Shown in pieces: positions 45,597-56,440 of a stretch of 64,000 bases of DNA (position 1 is the first letter of the stretch; every line of letters begins with the position of its first letter). Source of the DNA: Symbiodinium natans (taxonomy: Eukaryota > Sar > Dinophyceae > Suessiales > Symbiodiniaceae). Under the pieces are notes generated by a model, which did not search any database, had not been told where the DNA came from, and saw nothing but the letters and a program-made list of their open reading frames with translations. The position numbers and the translations under genes are program-made. The stretch covers positions 69,501-133,500 of the forward strand of contig CAJNDS010000255.1 in the NCBI GenBank assembly GCA_905221605.1, written 5' to 3'.

Positions 45597-45773
45597 GTAG
45601 GATGGGAGTAATTAACATGGGGGCATTCCGTTTGTTTGCTGAATTCCTGGGGGAAACCACACGCCTGGTGATTTCAGAGGGGCCGTGAAAACCGTGGCCC
45701 TTCCTAACCAACGGACCCGTGGACTTCGCGCGCCCTTAGGGCCAGCCTTCCCCTCGGGGGGGGCTAAGCGTGC

Positions 45774-45774
<1 letters not shown>
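45597..45774 (+). mobile_element. short non-LTR element copy A
   Basis: About 180 bases between two (GA)n tracts. It begins GTAG (first four bases of the spliced-leader match in copy C). It ends with a segment from about 45670 that is similar to 49094-49206: a part like GTGAAAACCGT, then CGCGCGCCC, a short stem, a G run and GCGTGCAGGAGAG. It is too short to code and looks like a derivative containing mostly a 3' end. Confidence 0.65.

Positions 45775-45819
<45 letters not shown>
45775..45819 (+). repeat. (GA)n tail 2
   Basis: Pure GA dinucleotide repeat that follows GCGTGCAG and is followed by AGGTAGCCA. Confidence 0.93.
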
Positions 45820-45821
<2 letters not shown>

Positions 45822-45978
45822 AGCCACACCACCTCACTGAATAACGGGATTACAAAGGGGGGCTACGGGTTTAATGGCGGGAAAAGTTGGCAGAGTACAC
45901 CCGGGCACCGGACACCGACCACTCCACCCCGAAACAGGGGCGGGCAAAGATGCCCGGGGCGCAGACCCCAAGCCCCTA
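45820..45978 (+). mobile_element. short non-LTR element copy B
   Basis: Starts with GTAGCCA (seven bases of the spliced leader) directly after the (GA)n tail. It ends in a GC-rich stem (GGGCGGGC...GCCCGGGGCGC) followed by a (GAAA)n tail at 45979-45997. It has no coding content. Confidence 0.55.
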
Positions 45979-45998
45979 GAAAGAAAGAAAGAAAGAAG

Positions 45999-46017
45999 GT
46001 AGCCATTTTGGCTCAAG
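45999..46017 (+). other. dinoflagellate spliced-leader relict
   Basis: GTAGCCATTTTGGCTCAAG is identical over 19 bases to the 3' part of the 22-nt spliced leader that dinoflagellates trans-splice onto nuclear mRNAs. It lacks the expected leading CC and is preceded by AAG of the (GAAA)n tail. No donor GT follows it (next bases ACGCGAG), so it is not an SL RNA gene. It is an SL already joined to a transcript and copied back into DNA. Confidence 0.92.
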
Positions 46018-46023
46018 ACGCGA

Positions 46024-46989
46024 GTGCTCAAGGAGGCGCCCCCGGTGAGCAGCCTCCCCAACCAAAAAACAAGAGAGGGAGAGAGGGGAGGGAGAGGCGA
46101 GCCGCTTTGCTCACTCCGTTGTGCCATTGTCCCGGACTACCTGTTTGTTGTACTACGCAACATCTTCGGGAGGGTTCCGGCAGAGGGAGAGGTGGAGTTC
46201 GGACCCCCTCGTGAACCGCAGCTGAGGCGTGAGAAGGAGATTATCACCTGCTACAGGCACGTGATCGGCGGCCCTACTCAGGGACTACCCGCACGCAACG
46301 CTTCTCCACACCAACCCCCTCGACAGGGAGAAGACCCACTACAAGAACGTGACACTGGCAGGGAGATCAAGAATGCAAGCCACACCAATGGAACAAATAG
46401 GAGCAAACCATGCGAGCAACGCCAGTGGGGAGATCAACATCGCCAATATGTGTCGCCCAAAAGGAAAATTACAGCAGAAGAGGGATTAACCATCGACGCC
46501 ATCAGGGAGGTGATCAAAGGAGAACTTCGAGTTGAACGACACGAGCTCAAATCAGAGCTGAAAACCGAGTTCATGACCGAGGTGAAGGCCGAAATCAAGG
46601 GAGCTATTGACAGGGTGGAACAGGTAGAGCAATGCGTCAGCTCACAACTCGCCAATACCCTTCGGTTGCTGCAGGAGCTCACGGATAAACACCTAGCCCA
46701 CACGACAGCCCTGCAGAACATTGAGACAGCCCAGAAACAACAAGCCACGCTGGACACCCTCACCAACGACAACTTGGCCATTAACAGCAGGGTCTTATTC
46801 CTGGAGGGGAAACTCGGGCAGTGGCAAGGCAGACGATCAGATGGGAGAGGCACCTCATCATCAGCGGACCCTTCTGAAGGGGGGAGACGCACTCATCCTT
46901 GGTGGCTGGAAGGAGGACACACCCTGCAGCGGAGACGCTCCAACATGCCCAGCAAGCCGTGGCAACATTGCAGCTCGAGATCAACATGA
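46024..46989 (+). pseudogene. retroelement ORF with coiled coil
   Basis: An open frame of 321 codons starting with CTG at 46024. The segment from about 46440 to 46810 is clearly protein-like: KRKITAEEGLTIDAIREVIK, then a long Lys/Glu-rich helix (LKSELKTEFMTEVKAEIKGA), then Leu-rich heptads including LRLLQELTDKHLAHTTALQN. Past about 46830 the natural frame seems to move to the next one (LLKGGDALILGGWKEDT). Non-LTR first ORFs often carry coiled coils that trimerise and bind RNA. That role is inferred here. Confidence 0.6.
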
Positions 46990-47340
46990 AGGAAGCCTTT
47001 GTACCAGGAGTATGCCGAGGCTACGTCATCACCTTTTAGCCGAGCACGACCCGCACACGCGAGACAAAACCATCCAGGTCAAGGTGAGGGACGCCTGCGT
47101 GATTCTGGGAAGCCTGACGGCACGCGCCAGAAAATGTGGCTCGCGACCTCCCAAAGCCCCGCCAGGCGGGCGAAGGCCCGCCTGGCGGGGAGAACCAAAC
47201 GCCTGGCACTGGACCTTGAACCACACCTGGGCAACGTGGAAGCGGAATTCTCAACGGGCACAGTCTGGCTACGTGGGGAAAAGATCAGCTCGGCTACAGC
47301 GCACCCCCACACAGGCGCCACCCTGGCGGGCAGGAGGTAG
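46830..47340 (+). pseudogene. continuation of the retroelement coding region, frameshifted
   Basis: Protein-like pieces alternate between frames: ALILGGWKEDTPCS, then EINMKEAFVPGVCRGYVITF, then KTIQVKVRDACVILGS, then KRLALDLEPHLGNVEAEFST. No single frame holds all of them. 47159-47188 contains a perfect 12-base GC hairpin (CCGCCAGGCGGG and its complement). Confidence 0.5.
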
Positions 47341-47423
47341 AAAAACACTGGAGCTCCATCCGGCGGGAGCTGTGACACACCAAACCGCCACGCAGCCACA
47401 AGTTTCACCGCAACAGATACACC

Positions 47424-47845
47424 TGCCAGCCATTCCAAATAATCACCTGGAATGTGGGTGGGGCTTCAGGCGCAACAAGAGATCCACCTGGCACCCACCC
47501 TTAAGGAGGACACATCCCTAAACGATTCCAAACTTCTCCTCTTCAATTCGACAAAATGCCCCTGTGGCAAATCATATGGGGAAAAAACACCGGAGATTGG
47601 AGAGGCGCAACCATTCTTTGCCAGCACACGCTTACCACGCCCGAAACCGTACCTTGGCCATCTCATCGCCGGGTGCACGACCCAGAACACCGAGAATCAG
47701 AAGTTCACCCCGACGACGACCGGCGCCGCCCCACGCGCGATGGGGCGAGCAGTGACTGGCCGGCAAACAATTGTCACATCAATGTGCCAGCTTGGACCTT
47801 GTAACCCCAAAACACTGCAAGCTGTGGACATAGTTACCTCAAGAT
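47424..47845 (+). pseudogene. endonuclease/exonuclease/phosphatase (EEP) domain remnant of the LINE
   Basis: TCQPFQIITWNVGGASG opens the domain; TWNVxG is the first strand and metal-site Asn of LINE AP-like endonucleases. A stop follows at about 47500. Downstream the same frame gives NTGDWRGATIL, resembling a later EEP strand. The expected Gln-Glu catalytic motif between the two is not seen, so the middle is deleted or scrambled. Confidence 0.55.
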
Positions 47846-47970
47846 GACCCGGAATTGTCAGAAAGCAGTACAGATAGGACACCTCAACCCAGCCCGGGAG
47901 AGCTAGATCGTCAGCAGGGCCCCTATACATCCGAAAACACTGCAAGCCGTGGACATAGTTACCCCCAAGG
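47808..47970 (+). repeat. 36-bp direct repeat in the 3' part of copy C
   Basis: AAAACACTGCAAGCTGTGGA (47808) recurs at 47935 with one change, followed in both cases by CATAGTTACC. The copies are 127 bases apart. Confidence 0.9.
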
Positions 47971-48391
47971 TGTCCCGGGTACCCTAACAACGATACAAAG
48001 CCGACTACGAGTCCATGGAGGTGGGTGAACTAGGAGCCGTTAGCTGTCAGGCTAAGAGTACAAGTCGGCTGACAGCGGAGTTTCACCGCCACTCACCCCG
48101 CCCTGAACAGCCCACAGTTTGGTTCCAAGTGTGAGGAGGGCCCTTGGCTGTGTATGGTAGCCGCAAGCTTTAGTCTTAGGCCGTTGAGTGAATGGGAGAA
48201 GGAACCATGTACACTGTGGAGGGGCGAAGGAGCAACCATGTTGGACAGGGGGTGAAGGGGAGCAGTTCCCTATGCAGTATCTATGACGTCAGGTTTCCCG
48301 TAACCCCACAACATCGGTTAGCCCGCTGAACCATGTAACGCACGCCTTCGGGCGGCCCTCCTCAATCGAGGGGGGTTAGGTGCGCAGAAAG

Positions 48392-48395
<4 letters not shown>

Positions 48396-48437
<42 letters not shown>
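48396..48437 (+). repeat. (GA)n tail of copy C
   Basis: Follows GTGCGCAGAAAGATATA. Pure GA up to GTCATG. Confidence 0.93.
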
Positions 48438-48440
<3 letters not shown>

Positions 48441-49206
48441 TGTTTCCACATGCCCTGCCTCTCCACGTTGCACACCTTCACCCTCCACCGCCCCTTAACC
48501 CGTAGCGCACTTCAGCCATGGAAGCGACAAAAGGGGGGCACCCCCGACGATGCCACTACCAGAGGAGGCTCGACGACTACTGGGGGAGCACTCCACTACA
48601 TGAAGGAGCGCGCCCAAGGAGGAGGACGAGGTAGGGGGCGAGCAGAAATAAAGAAGGGGACAAGGACGACGACAACCGTGCCTACCAGTACTGCCATGAA
48701 GAGAGACCCACCGCCGCGAACAGCTCAGGGGGGACCATGTGAAACACCATCGGCCCTCCAGGAAGACCCCCAACATGAAAAGCCACCGCTACCAAGAAAG
48801 AGGAAGTTCGGGGGCGCCAGCAACAAAGACCAAGAAAAGCTGTTGGAAAAGGTCGTCCGCCTGGCAGCAAGAGGAGGCTACAACGACATCGTCCACAACG
48901 ACAACGTCCACAACTGAGACAGGGCTACGACGACATCCTCCACTACTGAGAGACCTGAACCCCGGGGGCAATAAGACAGTTCAGCAATTCGGGGGAGCGA
49001 AGACTCCACCATTCTGCAGCCTTGTAACCTTTCTAAGACAGGAGCACCTAACCCACTACCCCACTGCCGCACGCCGTAGGGGGCTTTGGACTCCATTTCT
49101 GAAAGGGGACTACGAAAACCGTAGTAAACCCTCGTTCCAACAAACCTTCGGACTCGCGCGCCCCTTGGGTCGGCTCTCCTCTTCGGGGGGGGGCCACGCG
49201 TGCAGG
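48438..49206 (+). mobile_element. non-LTR element copy D
   Basis: Lies between two (GA)n tracts. It has a reading frame at 48450-48917 and the shared 3' region at about 49094-49206. No spliced-leader sequence is at its 5' edge (it starts TCATGTTTCC), unlike copies A-C. It is probably 5'-truncated or internally deleted, and no reverse transcriptase is present. Confidence 0.6.
48450..48917 (+). pseudogene. retroelement ORF fragment
   Basis: A plus-strand frame rich in Gly, Arg, Thr and Pro, ending in PRKRKFGGASNKDQEKLLEK and VVRLAAR. From memory, a basic segment followed by an LLxxVxxLxLRHE-like helix is common in dinoflagellate LINE proteins. The start is not determined. Confidence 0.4.
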
Positions 49207-49341
<135 letters not shown>

Positions 49342-50481
49342 AGAGAAGACCCAGAGTGTTTGCATGATTACTACAAAGACACTCCTTTCTACCAACGCTG
49401 CCAGAACAGTGTCAATGATGCAGGTGCTGAGCATCGACCCGGCCATGCAGCGGGAGTACACGGATGGTGCCTTCGCCTCATGCAGATACCCGCATAAACT
49501 CTGAATGTTGTGGGCAGCAGAGGTGTGTCTTTGACGACGGGCGAGCAGTTCCCAACCACGGACTTCCTCCTGGGGGCACCTGGGCGGCACACCTGCGAGC
49601 CGATCCTCAATCGGGAGACACCCACCTCTGTCCCAAACCCACAACCACGCCCAAAACCCAAGGCCGAAGTCGCGGATTTCAATTCTTCGGACTTCAGGCT
49701 TGAGGTTTAGCACCTTCGACGGTTTTAAGTTCACGGGTAACTCGAAGGAGAATCGAGACGAGGTAGCGAATGGCAGAAGCCAATCCTAAGTAAGGCCCTC
49801 AAAGCACCTCTCAAAGTGCTTTCTCAAAGCTTGGACTCTTCATCGATGGTTGCCTCAATTTCGACACTTGCGCGAATCTATGCAGAAGGCATCGAAGGCG
49901 TCTACTAGCTCATCTGGGCTTCCACGTAAAGCCTCTTAGCCATGAATAAAAGCAGTGGCGAGATGTGGCGAGGCCTGGCTTCGGAGATTTATCGAGGCTG
50001 CGCGGAAGGGCGTTGTTTCTTTGGTCGAGTGTCCAAGGCCCACTTGGTGGGACCGAGTTGAGGTCGGGTTGTGGGCAGTTGTTGCCGGATCTCACCTTTG
50101 TTGCGCACGTCCTTTTTTCGACCCTAAGCCCCCCACCTTGTGAAGTACATTCTTTGCTATTCGCTTGCTTGGCGTTTCAGGGTTAGGGTTTAGCACTTAC
50201 TTTTCCTGTCCTTCACCATGTCACGTAAGCGAAGCCTCTGATGTTTTTCAAAAACTTGTCGAGGGCAGGGGTGGGGGCATAATAGTTACCCGCATGTTGG
50301 CAAATGTTGCGGTTGGCAAATGTTGCAAGGTTCCGAACCTAGAGCCAACTCCTCTTCACTTTGGGCTGGAAGTCGGAGGCTCTCCGTGCCACATGAGCCG
50401 TTAAACGAAAACAAAGGCAAACATTGAAGCCTAAGAGACTATACTCGCGTTCTGCGCTGCGTTCTGCCCTGCCGTCTGCAG
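49342..50481. other. no gene assigned
   Basis: A plus frame at 49360-49497 (containing SMMQVLSIDPAMQREYTDGA) has good codon bias and ends in a stop, but I could not place it in a family. The remainder has C/T-rich words only. Confidence 0.4.
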
Positions 50482-50544
50482 GTTGGGCCCCACGCCGTGG
50501 ACTTCGAGCACCACGACTGGGTGAAGCACTTGTGCGCAGCCCAG
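50482..50544 (+). CDS. possible exon, perhaps GH13 conserved region IV
   Basis: 21 codons after the acceptor GCCGTCTGCAG, with nearly all third positions G or C. Encodes VGPHAVDFEHHDWVKHLCAA. The AVDFEHHD segment resembles amylase region IV (AVTFVxNHD) but is one residue shorter, so membership in the amylase gene is only suggested. It lies 5.2 kb downstream of region III, beyond the retroelement chain. Confidence 0.45.
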
Positions 50545-51050
50545 CGTAGCCCCACTTTCTTTTTCTATCACTGTTTCCATTTCTTTCCCCAATTGCAGGT
50601 GTTCTCAGTTTGGTTCTCGTTAGCGTTGACCTTGTCCTGCAGTTATGTTTACTCGCCTCTCCTTCATTCAGGGGGCTGTTTTCTGAGTTGGTCCTGCATA
50701 CATGCCATTGCGCATGTCGGCGGACATTCGAAACGAACCGTAGGATTTGCAGCACTGCTTGCTAATGGTTGTACACGAAAGCCACTCTGTTTACCTGTTC
50801 AATGTGCTCGATGTGAACGATTACAAGAATGAGTATCCTTTCCGACACCGAGGGGCCGCAAGTGGCTGCAAATTTGTTCCGACAACTCTCCTGAATATCT
50901 TTAAATATACTGTGCATCCGCGATTGATTACAATCAATATCGTGATTTTGGGGGGCTGCAGAATCAGTATAGAAATTTGATCTTATAGCATGAAAAATCA
51001 ATATGTAAAAATCAATATCGATGTTTGATCAATATTTGCATCCAATTATA
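50545..51050. other. no gene recognised
   Basis: From 50860 the sequence turns AT-rich before the microsatellite. Confidence 0.45.
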
Positions 51051-51332
51051 TATATACATATATGTATATTCTCATATGTAGCATGTAAATCAGGCGCCAT
51101 ATATACATATATATATAGATGGACATTCAGACCCCATTTTTCTCGAGGCAAAATCAAGATCGACGTACTCCTTCCCAAAAAGGCTTCAGCTTACGCGACG
51201 CAAGCTGTGCATCGTTTATATACATATGTCTATGTCTATGTCTATGTCTATGTCTATGTCTATGTCTATGTCTATGTCTATGTCTATGTCTATGTATATG
51301 TATGTGTATGTGTATGTGTATATGTGTATATG

Positions 51333-51381
<49 letters not shown>

Positions 51382-51449
51382 ATATATATGTATATGTATA
51401 TGTATATGTAAATGTATATGTATATGTACCTGTATCTGTATACGTATAC

Positions 51450-51491
<42 letters not shown>

Positions 51492-51495
51492 ATAC

Positions 51496-51535
<40 letters not shown>
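51051..51535 (+). repeat. (TATGTC)n, (TATGTA)n and (TG)n compound microsatellite
   Basis: 51050-51120 is TATATACATATA-type. 51227-51290 is TATGTC repeated about ten times. 51290-51500 is TATGTA and TGTATA variants. 51500-51535 is (TG)n. Every plus frame is open, giving Val/Tyr or Cys/Met/Ile repeats that are not proteins. Confidence 0.95.
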
Positions 51536-51536
<1 letters not shown>

Positions 51537-52044
51537 TGTATGCACAGAATGGCAATGAAGCCAGTGGTTCAAATTCAGCTGCTTCGATGGGATGGGGTGG
51601 GGGCTTAGGGCTTCGGGGTTTTCAATGCATGTAGGGGTCCAGGGCTTGACGACATTGGGTTTTGGGGTTCCGGGCCTTGTCTTTGCGATGTTTGGGTTAC
51701 GGTTTGAAGGGTGTAGGAAGTGGCAGTTAGGGAGGTCGGGCTGAGGCGGTTCAGGGTTTACTGCAGAGTGCCGATCACACGCTGCGTCAGCCCTAAATTC
51801 CTATCCCAAACCTTACTACGCTCTTACCCAAGATTCTGAAGTGCCTTGCTTCTGCCTCAAAGTTACGTAAGCTTGGAAAACACCCAAGCACCAAACACGT
51901 CTAAAGGCCTGAGCCCCAGACAATTAGGATTGATGTGGAGATGAAGAGACCGTCGGAGCTGCCGGAGAAGCTCGGAACGGTCAGGAGCCTGGAGGGCCTG
52001 GAGAGCAAGTTGATGCATGCTTTGGAGTTTAGGGAGGTTGAGGT

Positions 52045-52295
52045 GTTCACGCACACCCACGCACCCATGCACCCACGCACACACGCACCCACGCACCACG
52101 CACCCACGCACCCACGCACCCATGCACACGCGAACACGCGCACACGCAGGCAACGCACGTGCACGCGCACGCGCACGCGCACGCGCGCACGTGCACGTGC
52201 ACGTGCGCGCGCACGCGCACGCGCATGCGCACGCACGCACGCACGCTCGCACGCGCACACGCTCGCACGCGCACACACACGCACGCACACAAAAC
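52045..52295 (+). repeat. (CACGCAC)n and alternating GCAC tract
   Basis: 52048-52125 is CACGCACCCACGCAC. 52125-52290 is alternating purine-pyrimidine GCACGC and GTGCAC, suited to Z-DNA formation. Open frames here are repeat translations. Confidence 0.95.
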
Positions 52296-55141
52296 TGGCC
52301 TCACCTCACATTCCAGCCTCCCGCTCCCGATATCTCCCGACCTCATCTCTCTTCTTCTTCGATCCTGAATTTTGGTCAATGTTTAGTTTGGTCAGAATTG
52401 TTGATGTTTTGTGGGCGTAGCTGGGGTTTGGTGTGGTGCCATGATTCTCGCATGATTGGGCGCGCTAAGGTGGAAAAGGGGCAGATGTCAGCCCCTGTGC
52501 TGTCGCGGAACTCGATCCGGTTTGCCCGGAATCATGCAGTGGGCTCAGCTCAAGCGGGTTTCGGCTTCGGGCTTCGGGTCTACAGTTCACCGATGGTGAG
52601 AGCGAATCAAGTCGAAGCAGGGCAGTGGCAGGGAAGTGGTTTGCTTCACATGGAGGTTCCGCCAGGGTTTGCTTCTGCCAGATTGGCCGAAACCCGCTGC
52701 GTTTGACGCCGCCTGCGTTCTGCAAACGTTCCGGTCCATTGTTCCCCAAACTAAAGACGAAACGTAGGTTCTCATTCCTCTGTTGGATCTGTCGGGATCT
52801 GCAATAGGACACTGTCTACAACGATGTTCCGTTCTACGGCCTTGGGGGATGGAGCCAGGCTCGTGGGGGCTCTTGCTTTGCTGAGCTTCAAGAACAGCGC
52901 CTGCAAACCCTCAATCGGGGTTTTCGAGCTGTGGATAGGTCGGCTCCGGTTGGCTTTTCAGCACCAAAACGGCTAGAGCATTGCATGACTATTGCATGTC
53001 AGGGCTGTGCCTGTGATTGGGACCAGCCCCGCTCAAAGCTTCGCAGCCCTTGGAAGCCTGCAAGCATCTAGAAGCCTCGTCGTCAAATCACAACACGGCT
53101 TCAAGTGTGGTGGAGCGCTTCAGAGGTTTGGGATTTAGGTCTGCAGAATTCTGGCCCCGTTTTGCGAGGGCAGCGCCCAAGTGGCCGCAGCCTGGCTACT
53201 GGCGCCGTGGCTCGAGCGTCTCCCCACTTTCCTCCCTAAGCCCTGAACTGGCCCGGCCTTGCAAGGGCTGCAGCGGCATTTCTCTACGCCTTCGGCAATT
53301 GGCCGGTTCAAAGAATGACAAGAAGAAAGCATGTGCAGAATCGTGCGAGCTGCTATGTAAGAGCGAAAGCCGAAGTCCAAGCGCCACAGTGCAGCCCGAA
53401 GCCCTGATTTCCAGCATCCCACCTAAGTAGTAAGACTCCTCATCAGCGGCTTGGACGTCCGACAATCCGGAAGATTCTGAACGTCATGCCCGAACCCCTC
53501 GTTACAGGCACCCCTAAGCCCTCAATCGGCCTTGAACGTTAAAGCATGTCAAAGCCGTTTTAGGCCTAGAAGATCCTGAAGCCAAGCTGAGGCAGCCCAT
53601 GACGGATCCATCCTCCTCCTTGCTGAGGATGCCTTTCGCCTTTGTGGGAACATTTTGGGGTCTGCAGGGTGTTTGATAGCGGCTTGACTTTTTGGGTATC
53701 AGTACTTGCGACAGACCTCAAAGAAATGGAGAGGACGGTCGTCGGCAGCAAAAGCAAGAAACTTCGGGTGAGAACTGCACGGCACAGGCCTACTTTCAAC
53801 TAGGAACTAGTCGCCATGAACACCCAGAGCTACTTCCTTCCAATAACCCGGCGAAGGGTTTGAGCTTAGAACGGAAGGAAGATCTCTCTCCAGAGCCTGC
53901 GAATTCGTTTTCCCTCAAGGCACCAAAACCCCCAAGCTTGAGTGAGCTGGGTCGTTCAACAGTTTGCAGAACATGAAAAGCACGATGCCCTTTCTTCGCC
54001 CAAAATGGTCGAGACCCCCCTGCAAAGTCGACATTGTAGTCCTGAAGCCCATAAAATACGGCATCCCAACTCACCCCGCATCCTGAGATCCTCAAGACTC
54101 AAACCCCATCCAAAAGACGCCTGAATCCCAGAGGTCAAAAGGTCAATGATGATCAAGGAGGCGCTGGCCTATCGGAAGGCCCAGGGCCATGGCTTTTTCT
54201 ACTGCCCTGAACCCTTGACTCGGTTCATTTCGCTCACTGGATATCCCCGGGCCACCCGAATGAAAAGCTGCCAAAGCATTCCAAAACACCGCCAGGCCTT
54301 GCGCGGAGTGATCGAGGGCCTGGCTCCCGAGCAGAGACAGACCATCCGGACAGAGATCAGGCGGAGTTTTCTCGCCTTTTTCCAAAGTTTTCGGGATCGA
54401 ATGTGAGCTTTCGTAAAGGGGTTTGCAATTTGATGTTCTGGCGGCTGGTTTCGACAGAGACCCTAACTGCAGCATTTGCTTTCGGGAGGAGTGCTCGAGA
54501 CTTGCCACCGTGAACCCTGTTCCGTACTTGCTGCCTGGCCAGGGTCATGGAGTCAGAGGAGGGCGGTCGGCCGCTGACGATCTGTGTGGCCTGCCGTGTG
54601 GACGCAGGCCCTGAAAACAGATAGCAGCTAAGCGTTGTGCTCCTGTAGTTGCTCTTCCGCACCCTTGTTTGCAGCAGACTCACAGAAGCAAACTCGCTGG
54701 TGCTGCGAGATGCACATGTCAAGGGTTTAAGATCAGTTCCGAGCTTTGATGGTTTGTGGTTGCAGGCTTGGAAGCCTTTCCAGGGGCAGACCTCAAATCA
54801 AAAAAAGCTATCACAAAACAGTTTATCTTATGCTACCGAACCATTAGCCATCCTATATAAGTGACGTGCAGGGGACCCGGACGGCAAAGAGCTCGAGGGC
54901 GGAGCGCTGCTGGGTTTTGCTGCTCCCGAGCCTGCAGCTTTATCGTGTGACATGGTTCGCTGCTGGTGTATACGAAATATGGAGCAAGCACGGTAGGGAC
55001 AAGGTGTAAGGAGGCCAGGTGATGAGAGGTGTGGTGAGAGCTGGAAGGTCCAGGATTGCTGCTACATTGTTTGCACTGTTGCGATCTTGAGCGGTCTGCA
55101 GGTTGGCTTATCCAGGTGTGCTGGCTCATTTTACAGGCTCT
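52296..55141. other. no gene assigned
   Basis: Several plus-strand stretches have local G/C third-position bias (for example 53160-53420 and 54500-54612) and could hold exons. I found no family match and no convincing pair of splice sites. Confidence 0.4.
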
Positions 55142-55199
55142 GTCGAAGCTCTAAGATTGCCGGCGCTCTGGTCGAAGCTCTAAGATTGCCGGCGCTCTG
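55142..55199 (+). repeat. perfect 29-bp tandem duplication
   Basis: GTCGAAGCTCTAAGATTGCC plus GGCGCTCTG occurs twice with no mismatch (55142-55170 and 55171-55199). Confidence 0.97.
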
Positions 55200-56307
55200 G
55201 TAGTTGATTTGTTCGACCTGACCCTAAATCCTCCCACAGAGCCCAGAAGTTGAGAAGTGTTCTGAGAAGTGCTGGTGGTGGTGATGAGCTCTGAAGCCTT
55301 ATGACCCCTACAGTCCTGGTGTTGGCGGAAGCAAGGTTTTGAATCCACACCCGGCAGGCTCGAGGGTGTCTATCAGCATCTACTTTGGAATGTTTCAGAA
55401 TACATGCATCAGTATTCAGGTGGCTGCAGCCCTCGCCACAAAATTCTGAAGTGCAGGACCAACCTCCCTCGCTCTTGCCACGGAGTCGTTGTAGGTTGAT
55501 CCCCAGTTTGAGATTTCGGCTTTAGGGAGTCGGGGGCCTTGACCCCACACCCTGTGCCAACGCTGTGGTGCAGGGGCGGTGGCTTTTGAAGGCTCCACCT
55601 GCCTGCAACAGAGAGGACCTCATGCGAAGCTGTGGGATCAGGGTGCAGGGCCGAAGCTTGAAAGCTGTCCTTATGTTAAGGCTGCTGTTAAGTTTTTTTG
55701 ATGTTTCTGCGAGCACGGGGATTACCGCAGTTCCTTTTTTTGTTTGGGGGCTGCAGGGGTGGGGGTGTGGGCAGGAGCCCCAGTTCACAACCAGAGCACA
55801 TCTTACAACCAGAGACAGCACTTTCGACATGAGAACGCCCACTTTGCAACTCGACGGCAGACCACAGGGAGCCTTACGATCTGCTCGTTTGCTGCATTGC
55901 ATGTTGGTCCTCTGAGAAAGCTCCAGCTCAAGCAGGTGCAGAAGCTCAAGCAGCAAAGCATCTTGTAAAGAAAGTGTATGCGTGCCACGAAGTTGGGCGG
56001 CGAAGAGAAGCGATCAACAAGCGCGAAGCACTGCCAGCGGCCCGTCACTGTGGCTACTTTTGCTACATTGGCTGGGCTGGCCGCTTCATGTCCTGGGCCA
56101 CGTCAACGAAGGTGGCCAATTTCACTGGGGCTATCATCAAATCTGGAGCCAAATGTTGTTCAGGATATTGAAGGATTCCGCGATGGCACTGCGTGTGCGC
56201 GACGCGGGGCGACAAGGAAGACAGTGACAATAGGTTGCTTATCGCAAGTCACTACGCGAGCCCTGCTGTCCAAGATTCACTAAGAAACCTTTGCAAACGA
56301 TTGCACC

Positions 56308-56440
56308 ATGATTACGTCCAGGTTGCCACTGCGTGCGAATGACCAGAGCCCACATGCCCGCACCATGATAACGTCCATGTTACCAACGCGTACAAAGCAC
56401 CAGAGCCCCCATGCCCGAACGATGACTACGTCCGTGGGCT
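56308..56440 (+). repeat. 57-bp tandem repeat, two units plus a partial
   Basis: ATG followed by ATTACGTCCAGGTTGCCA-type sequence at 56308, 56365 and 56422. The 57-base spacing is 19 codons, and the frame MITSRLPLRANDQSPHART repeats with changes. The ORF is only 61 codons long, so coding is doubtful. Confidence 0.8.

Larger units (their letters stand above)
45999..48395 (+). mobile_element. non-LTR (LINE-like) retroelement copy C, SL at the 5' end, no reverse transcriptase
   Basis: About 2.4 kb, from the spliced leader to a GC-rich 3' end followed by (GA)n. A first reading frame with a coiled coil runs from 46024. Frameshifted pieces follow to about 47340. The beginning of an endonuclease domain starts near 47424 (FQIITWNVGG, then DWRGA after a stop). 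From 47800 to 48395 no reverse transcriptase motif is present and the sequence goes straight into the 3' region. The copy is internally deleted and dead. The family assignment rests on the TWNVGG motif, the 3' tail structure and the coiled-coil first frame. Confidence 0.72.

Noticed and set aside
45999-46017. A functional spliced-leader RNA gene
   Set aside because: An SL RNA gene needs a GT donor right after the leader. Here ACGCGAG follows, so this is a joined leader copied into DNA.
51021-51634. Overlapping frames of Val/Tyr and Cys/Ile/Met repeats
   Set aside because: Translations of a six-base microsatellite with every frame open.
51863-52706. Ala/Arg/His/Thr-rich frames on both strands
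   Set aside because: Translations of the CACGCAC and GCAC tract.
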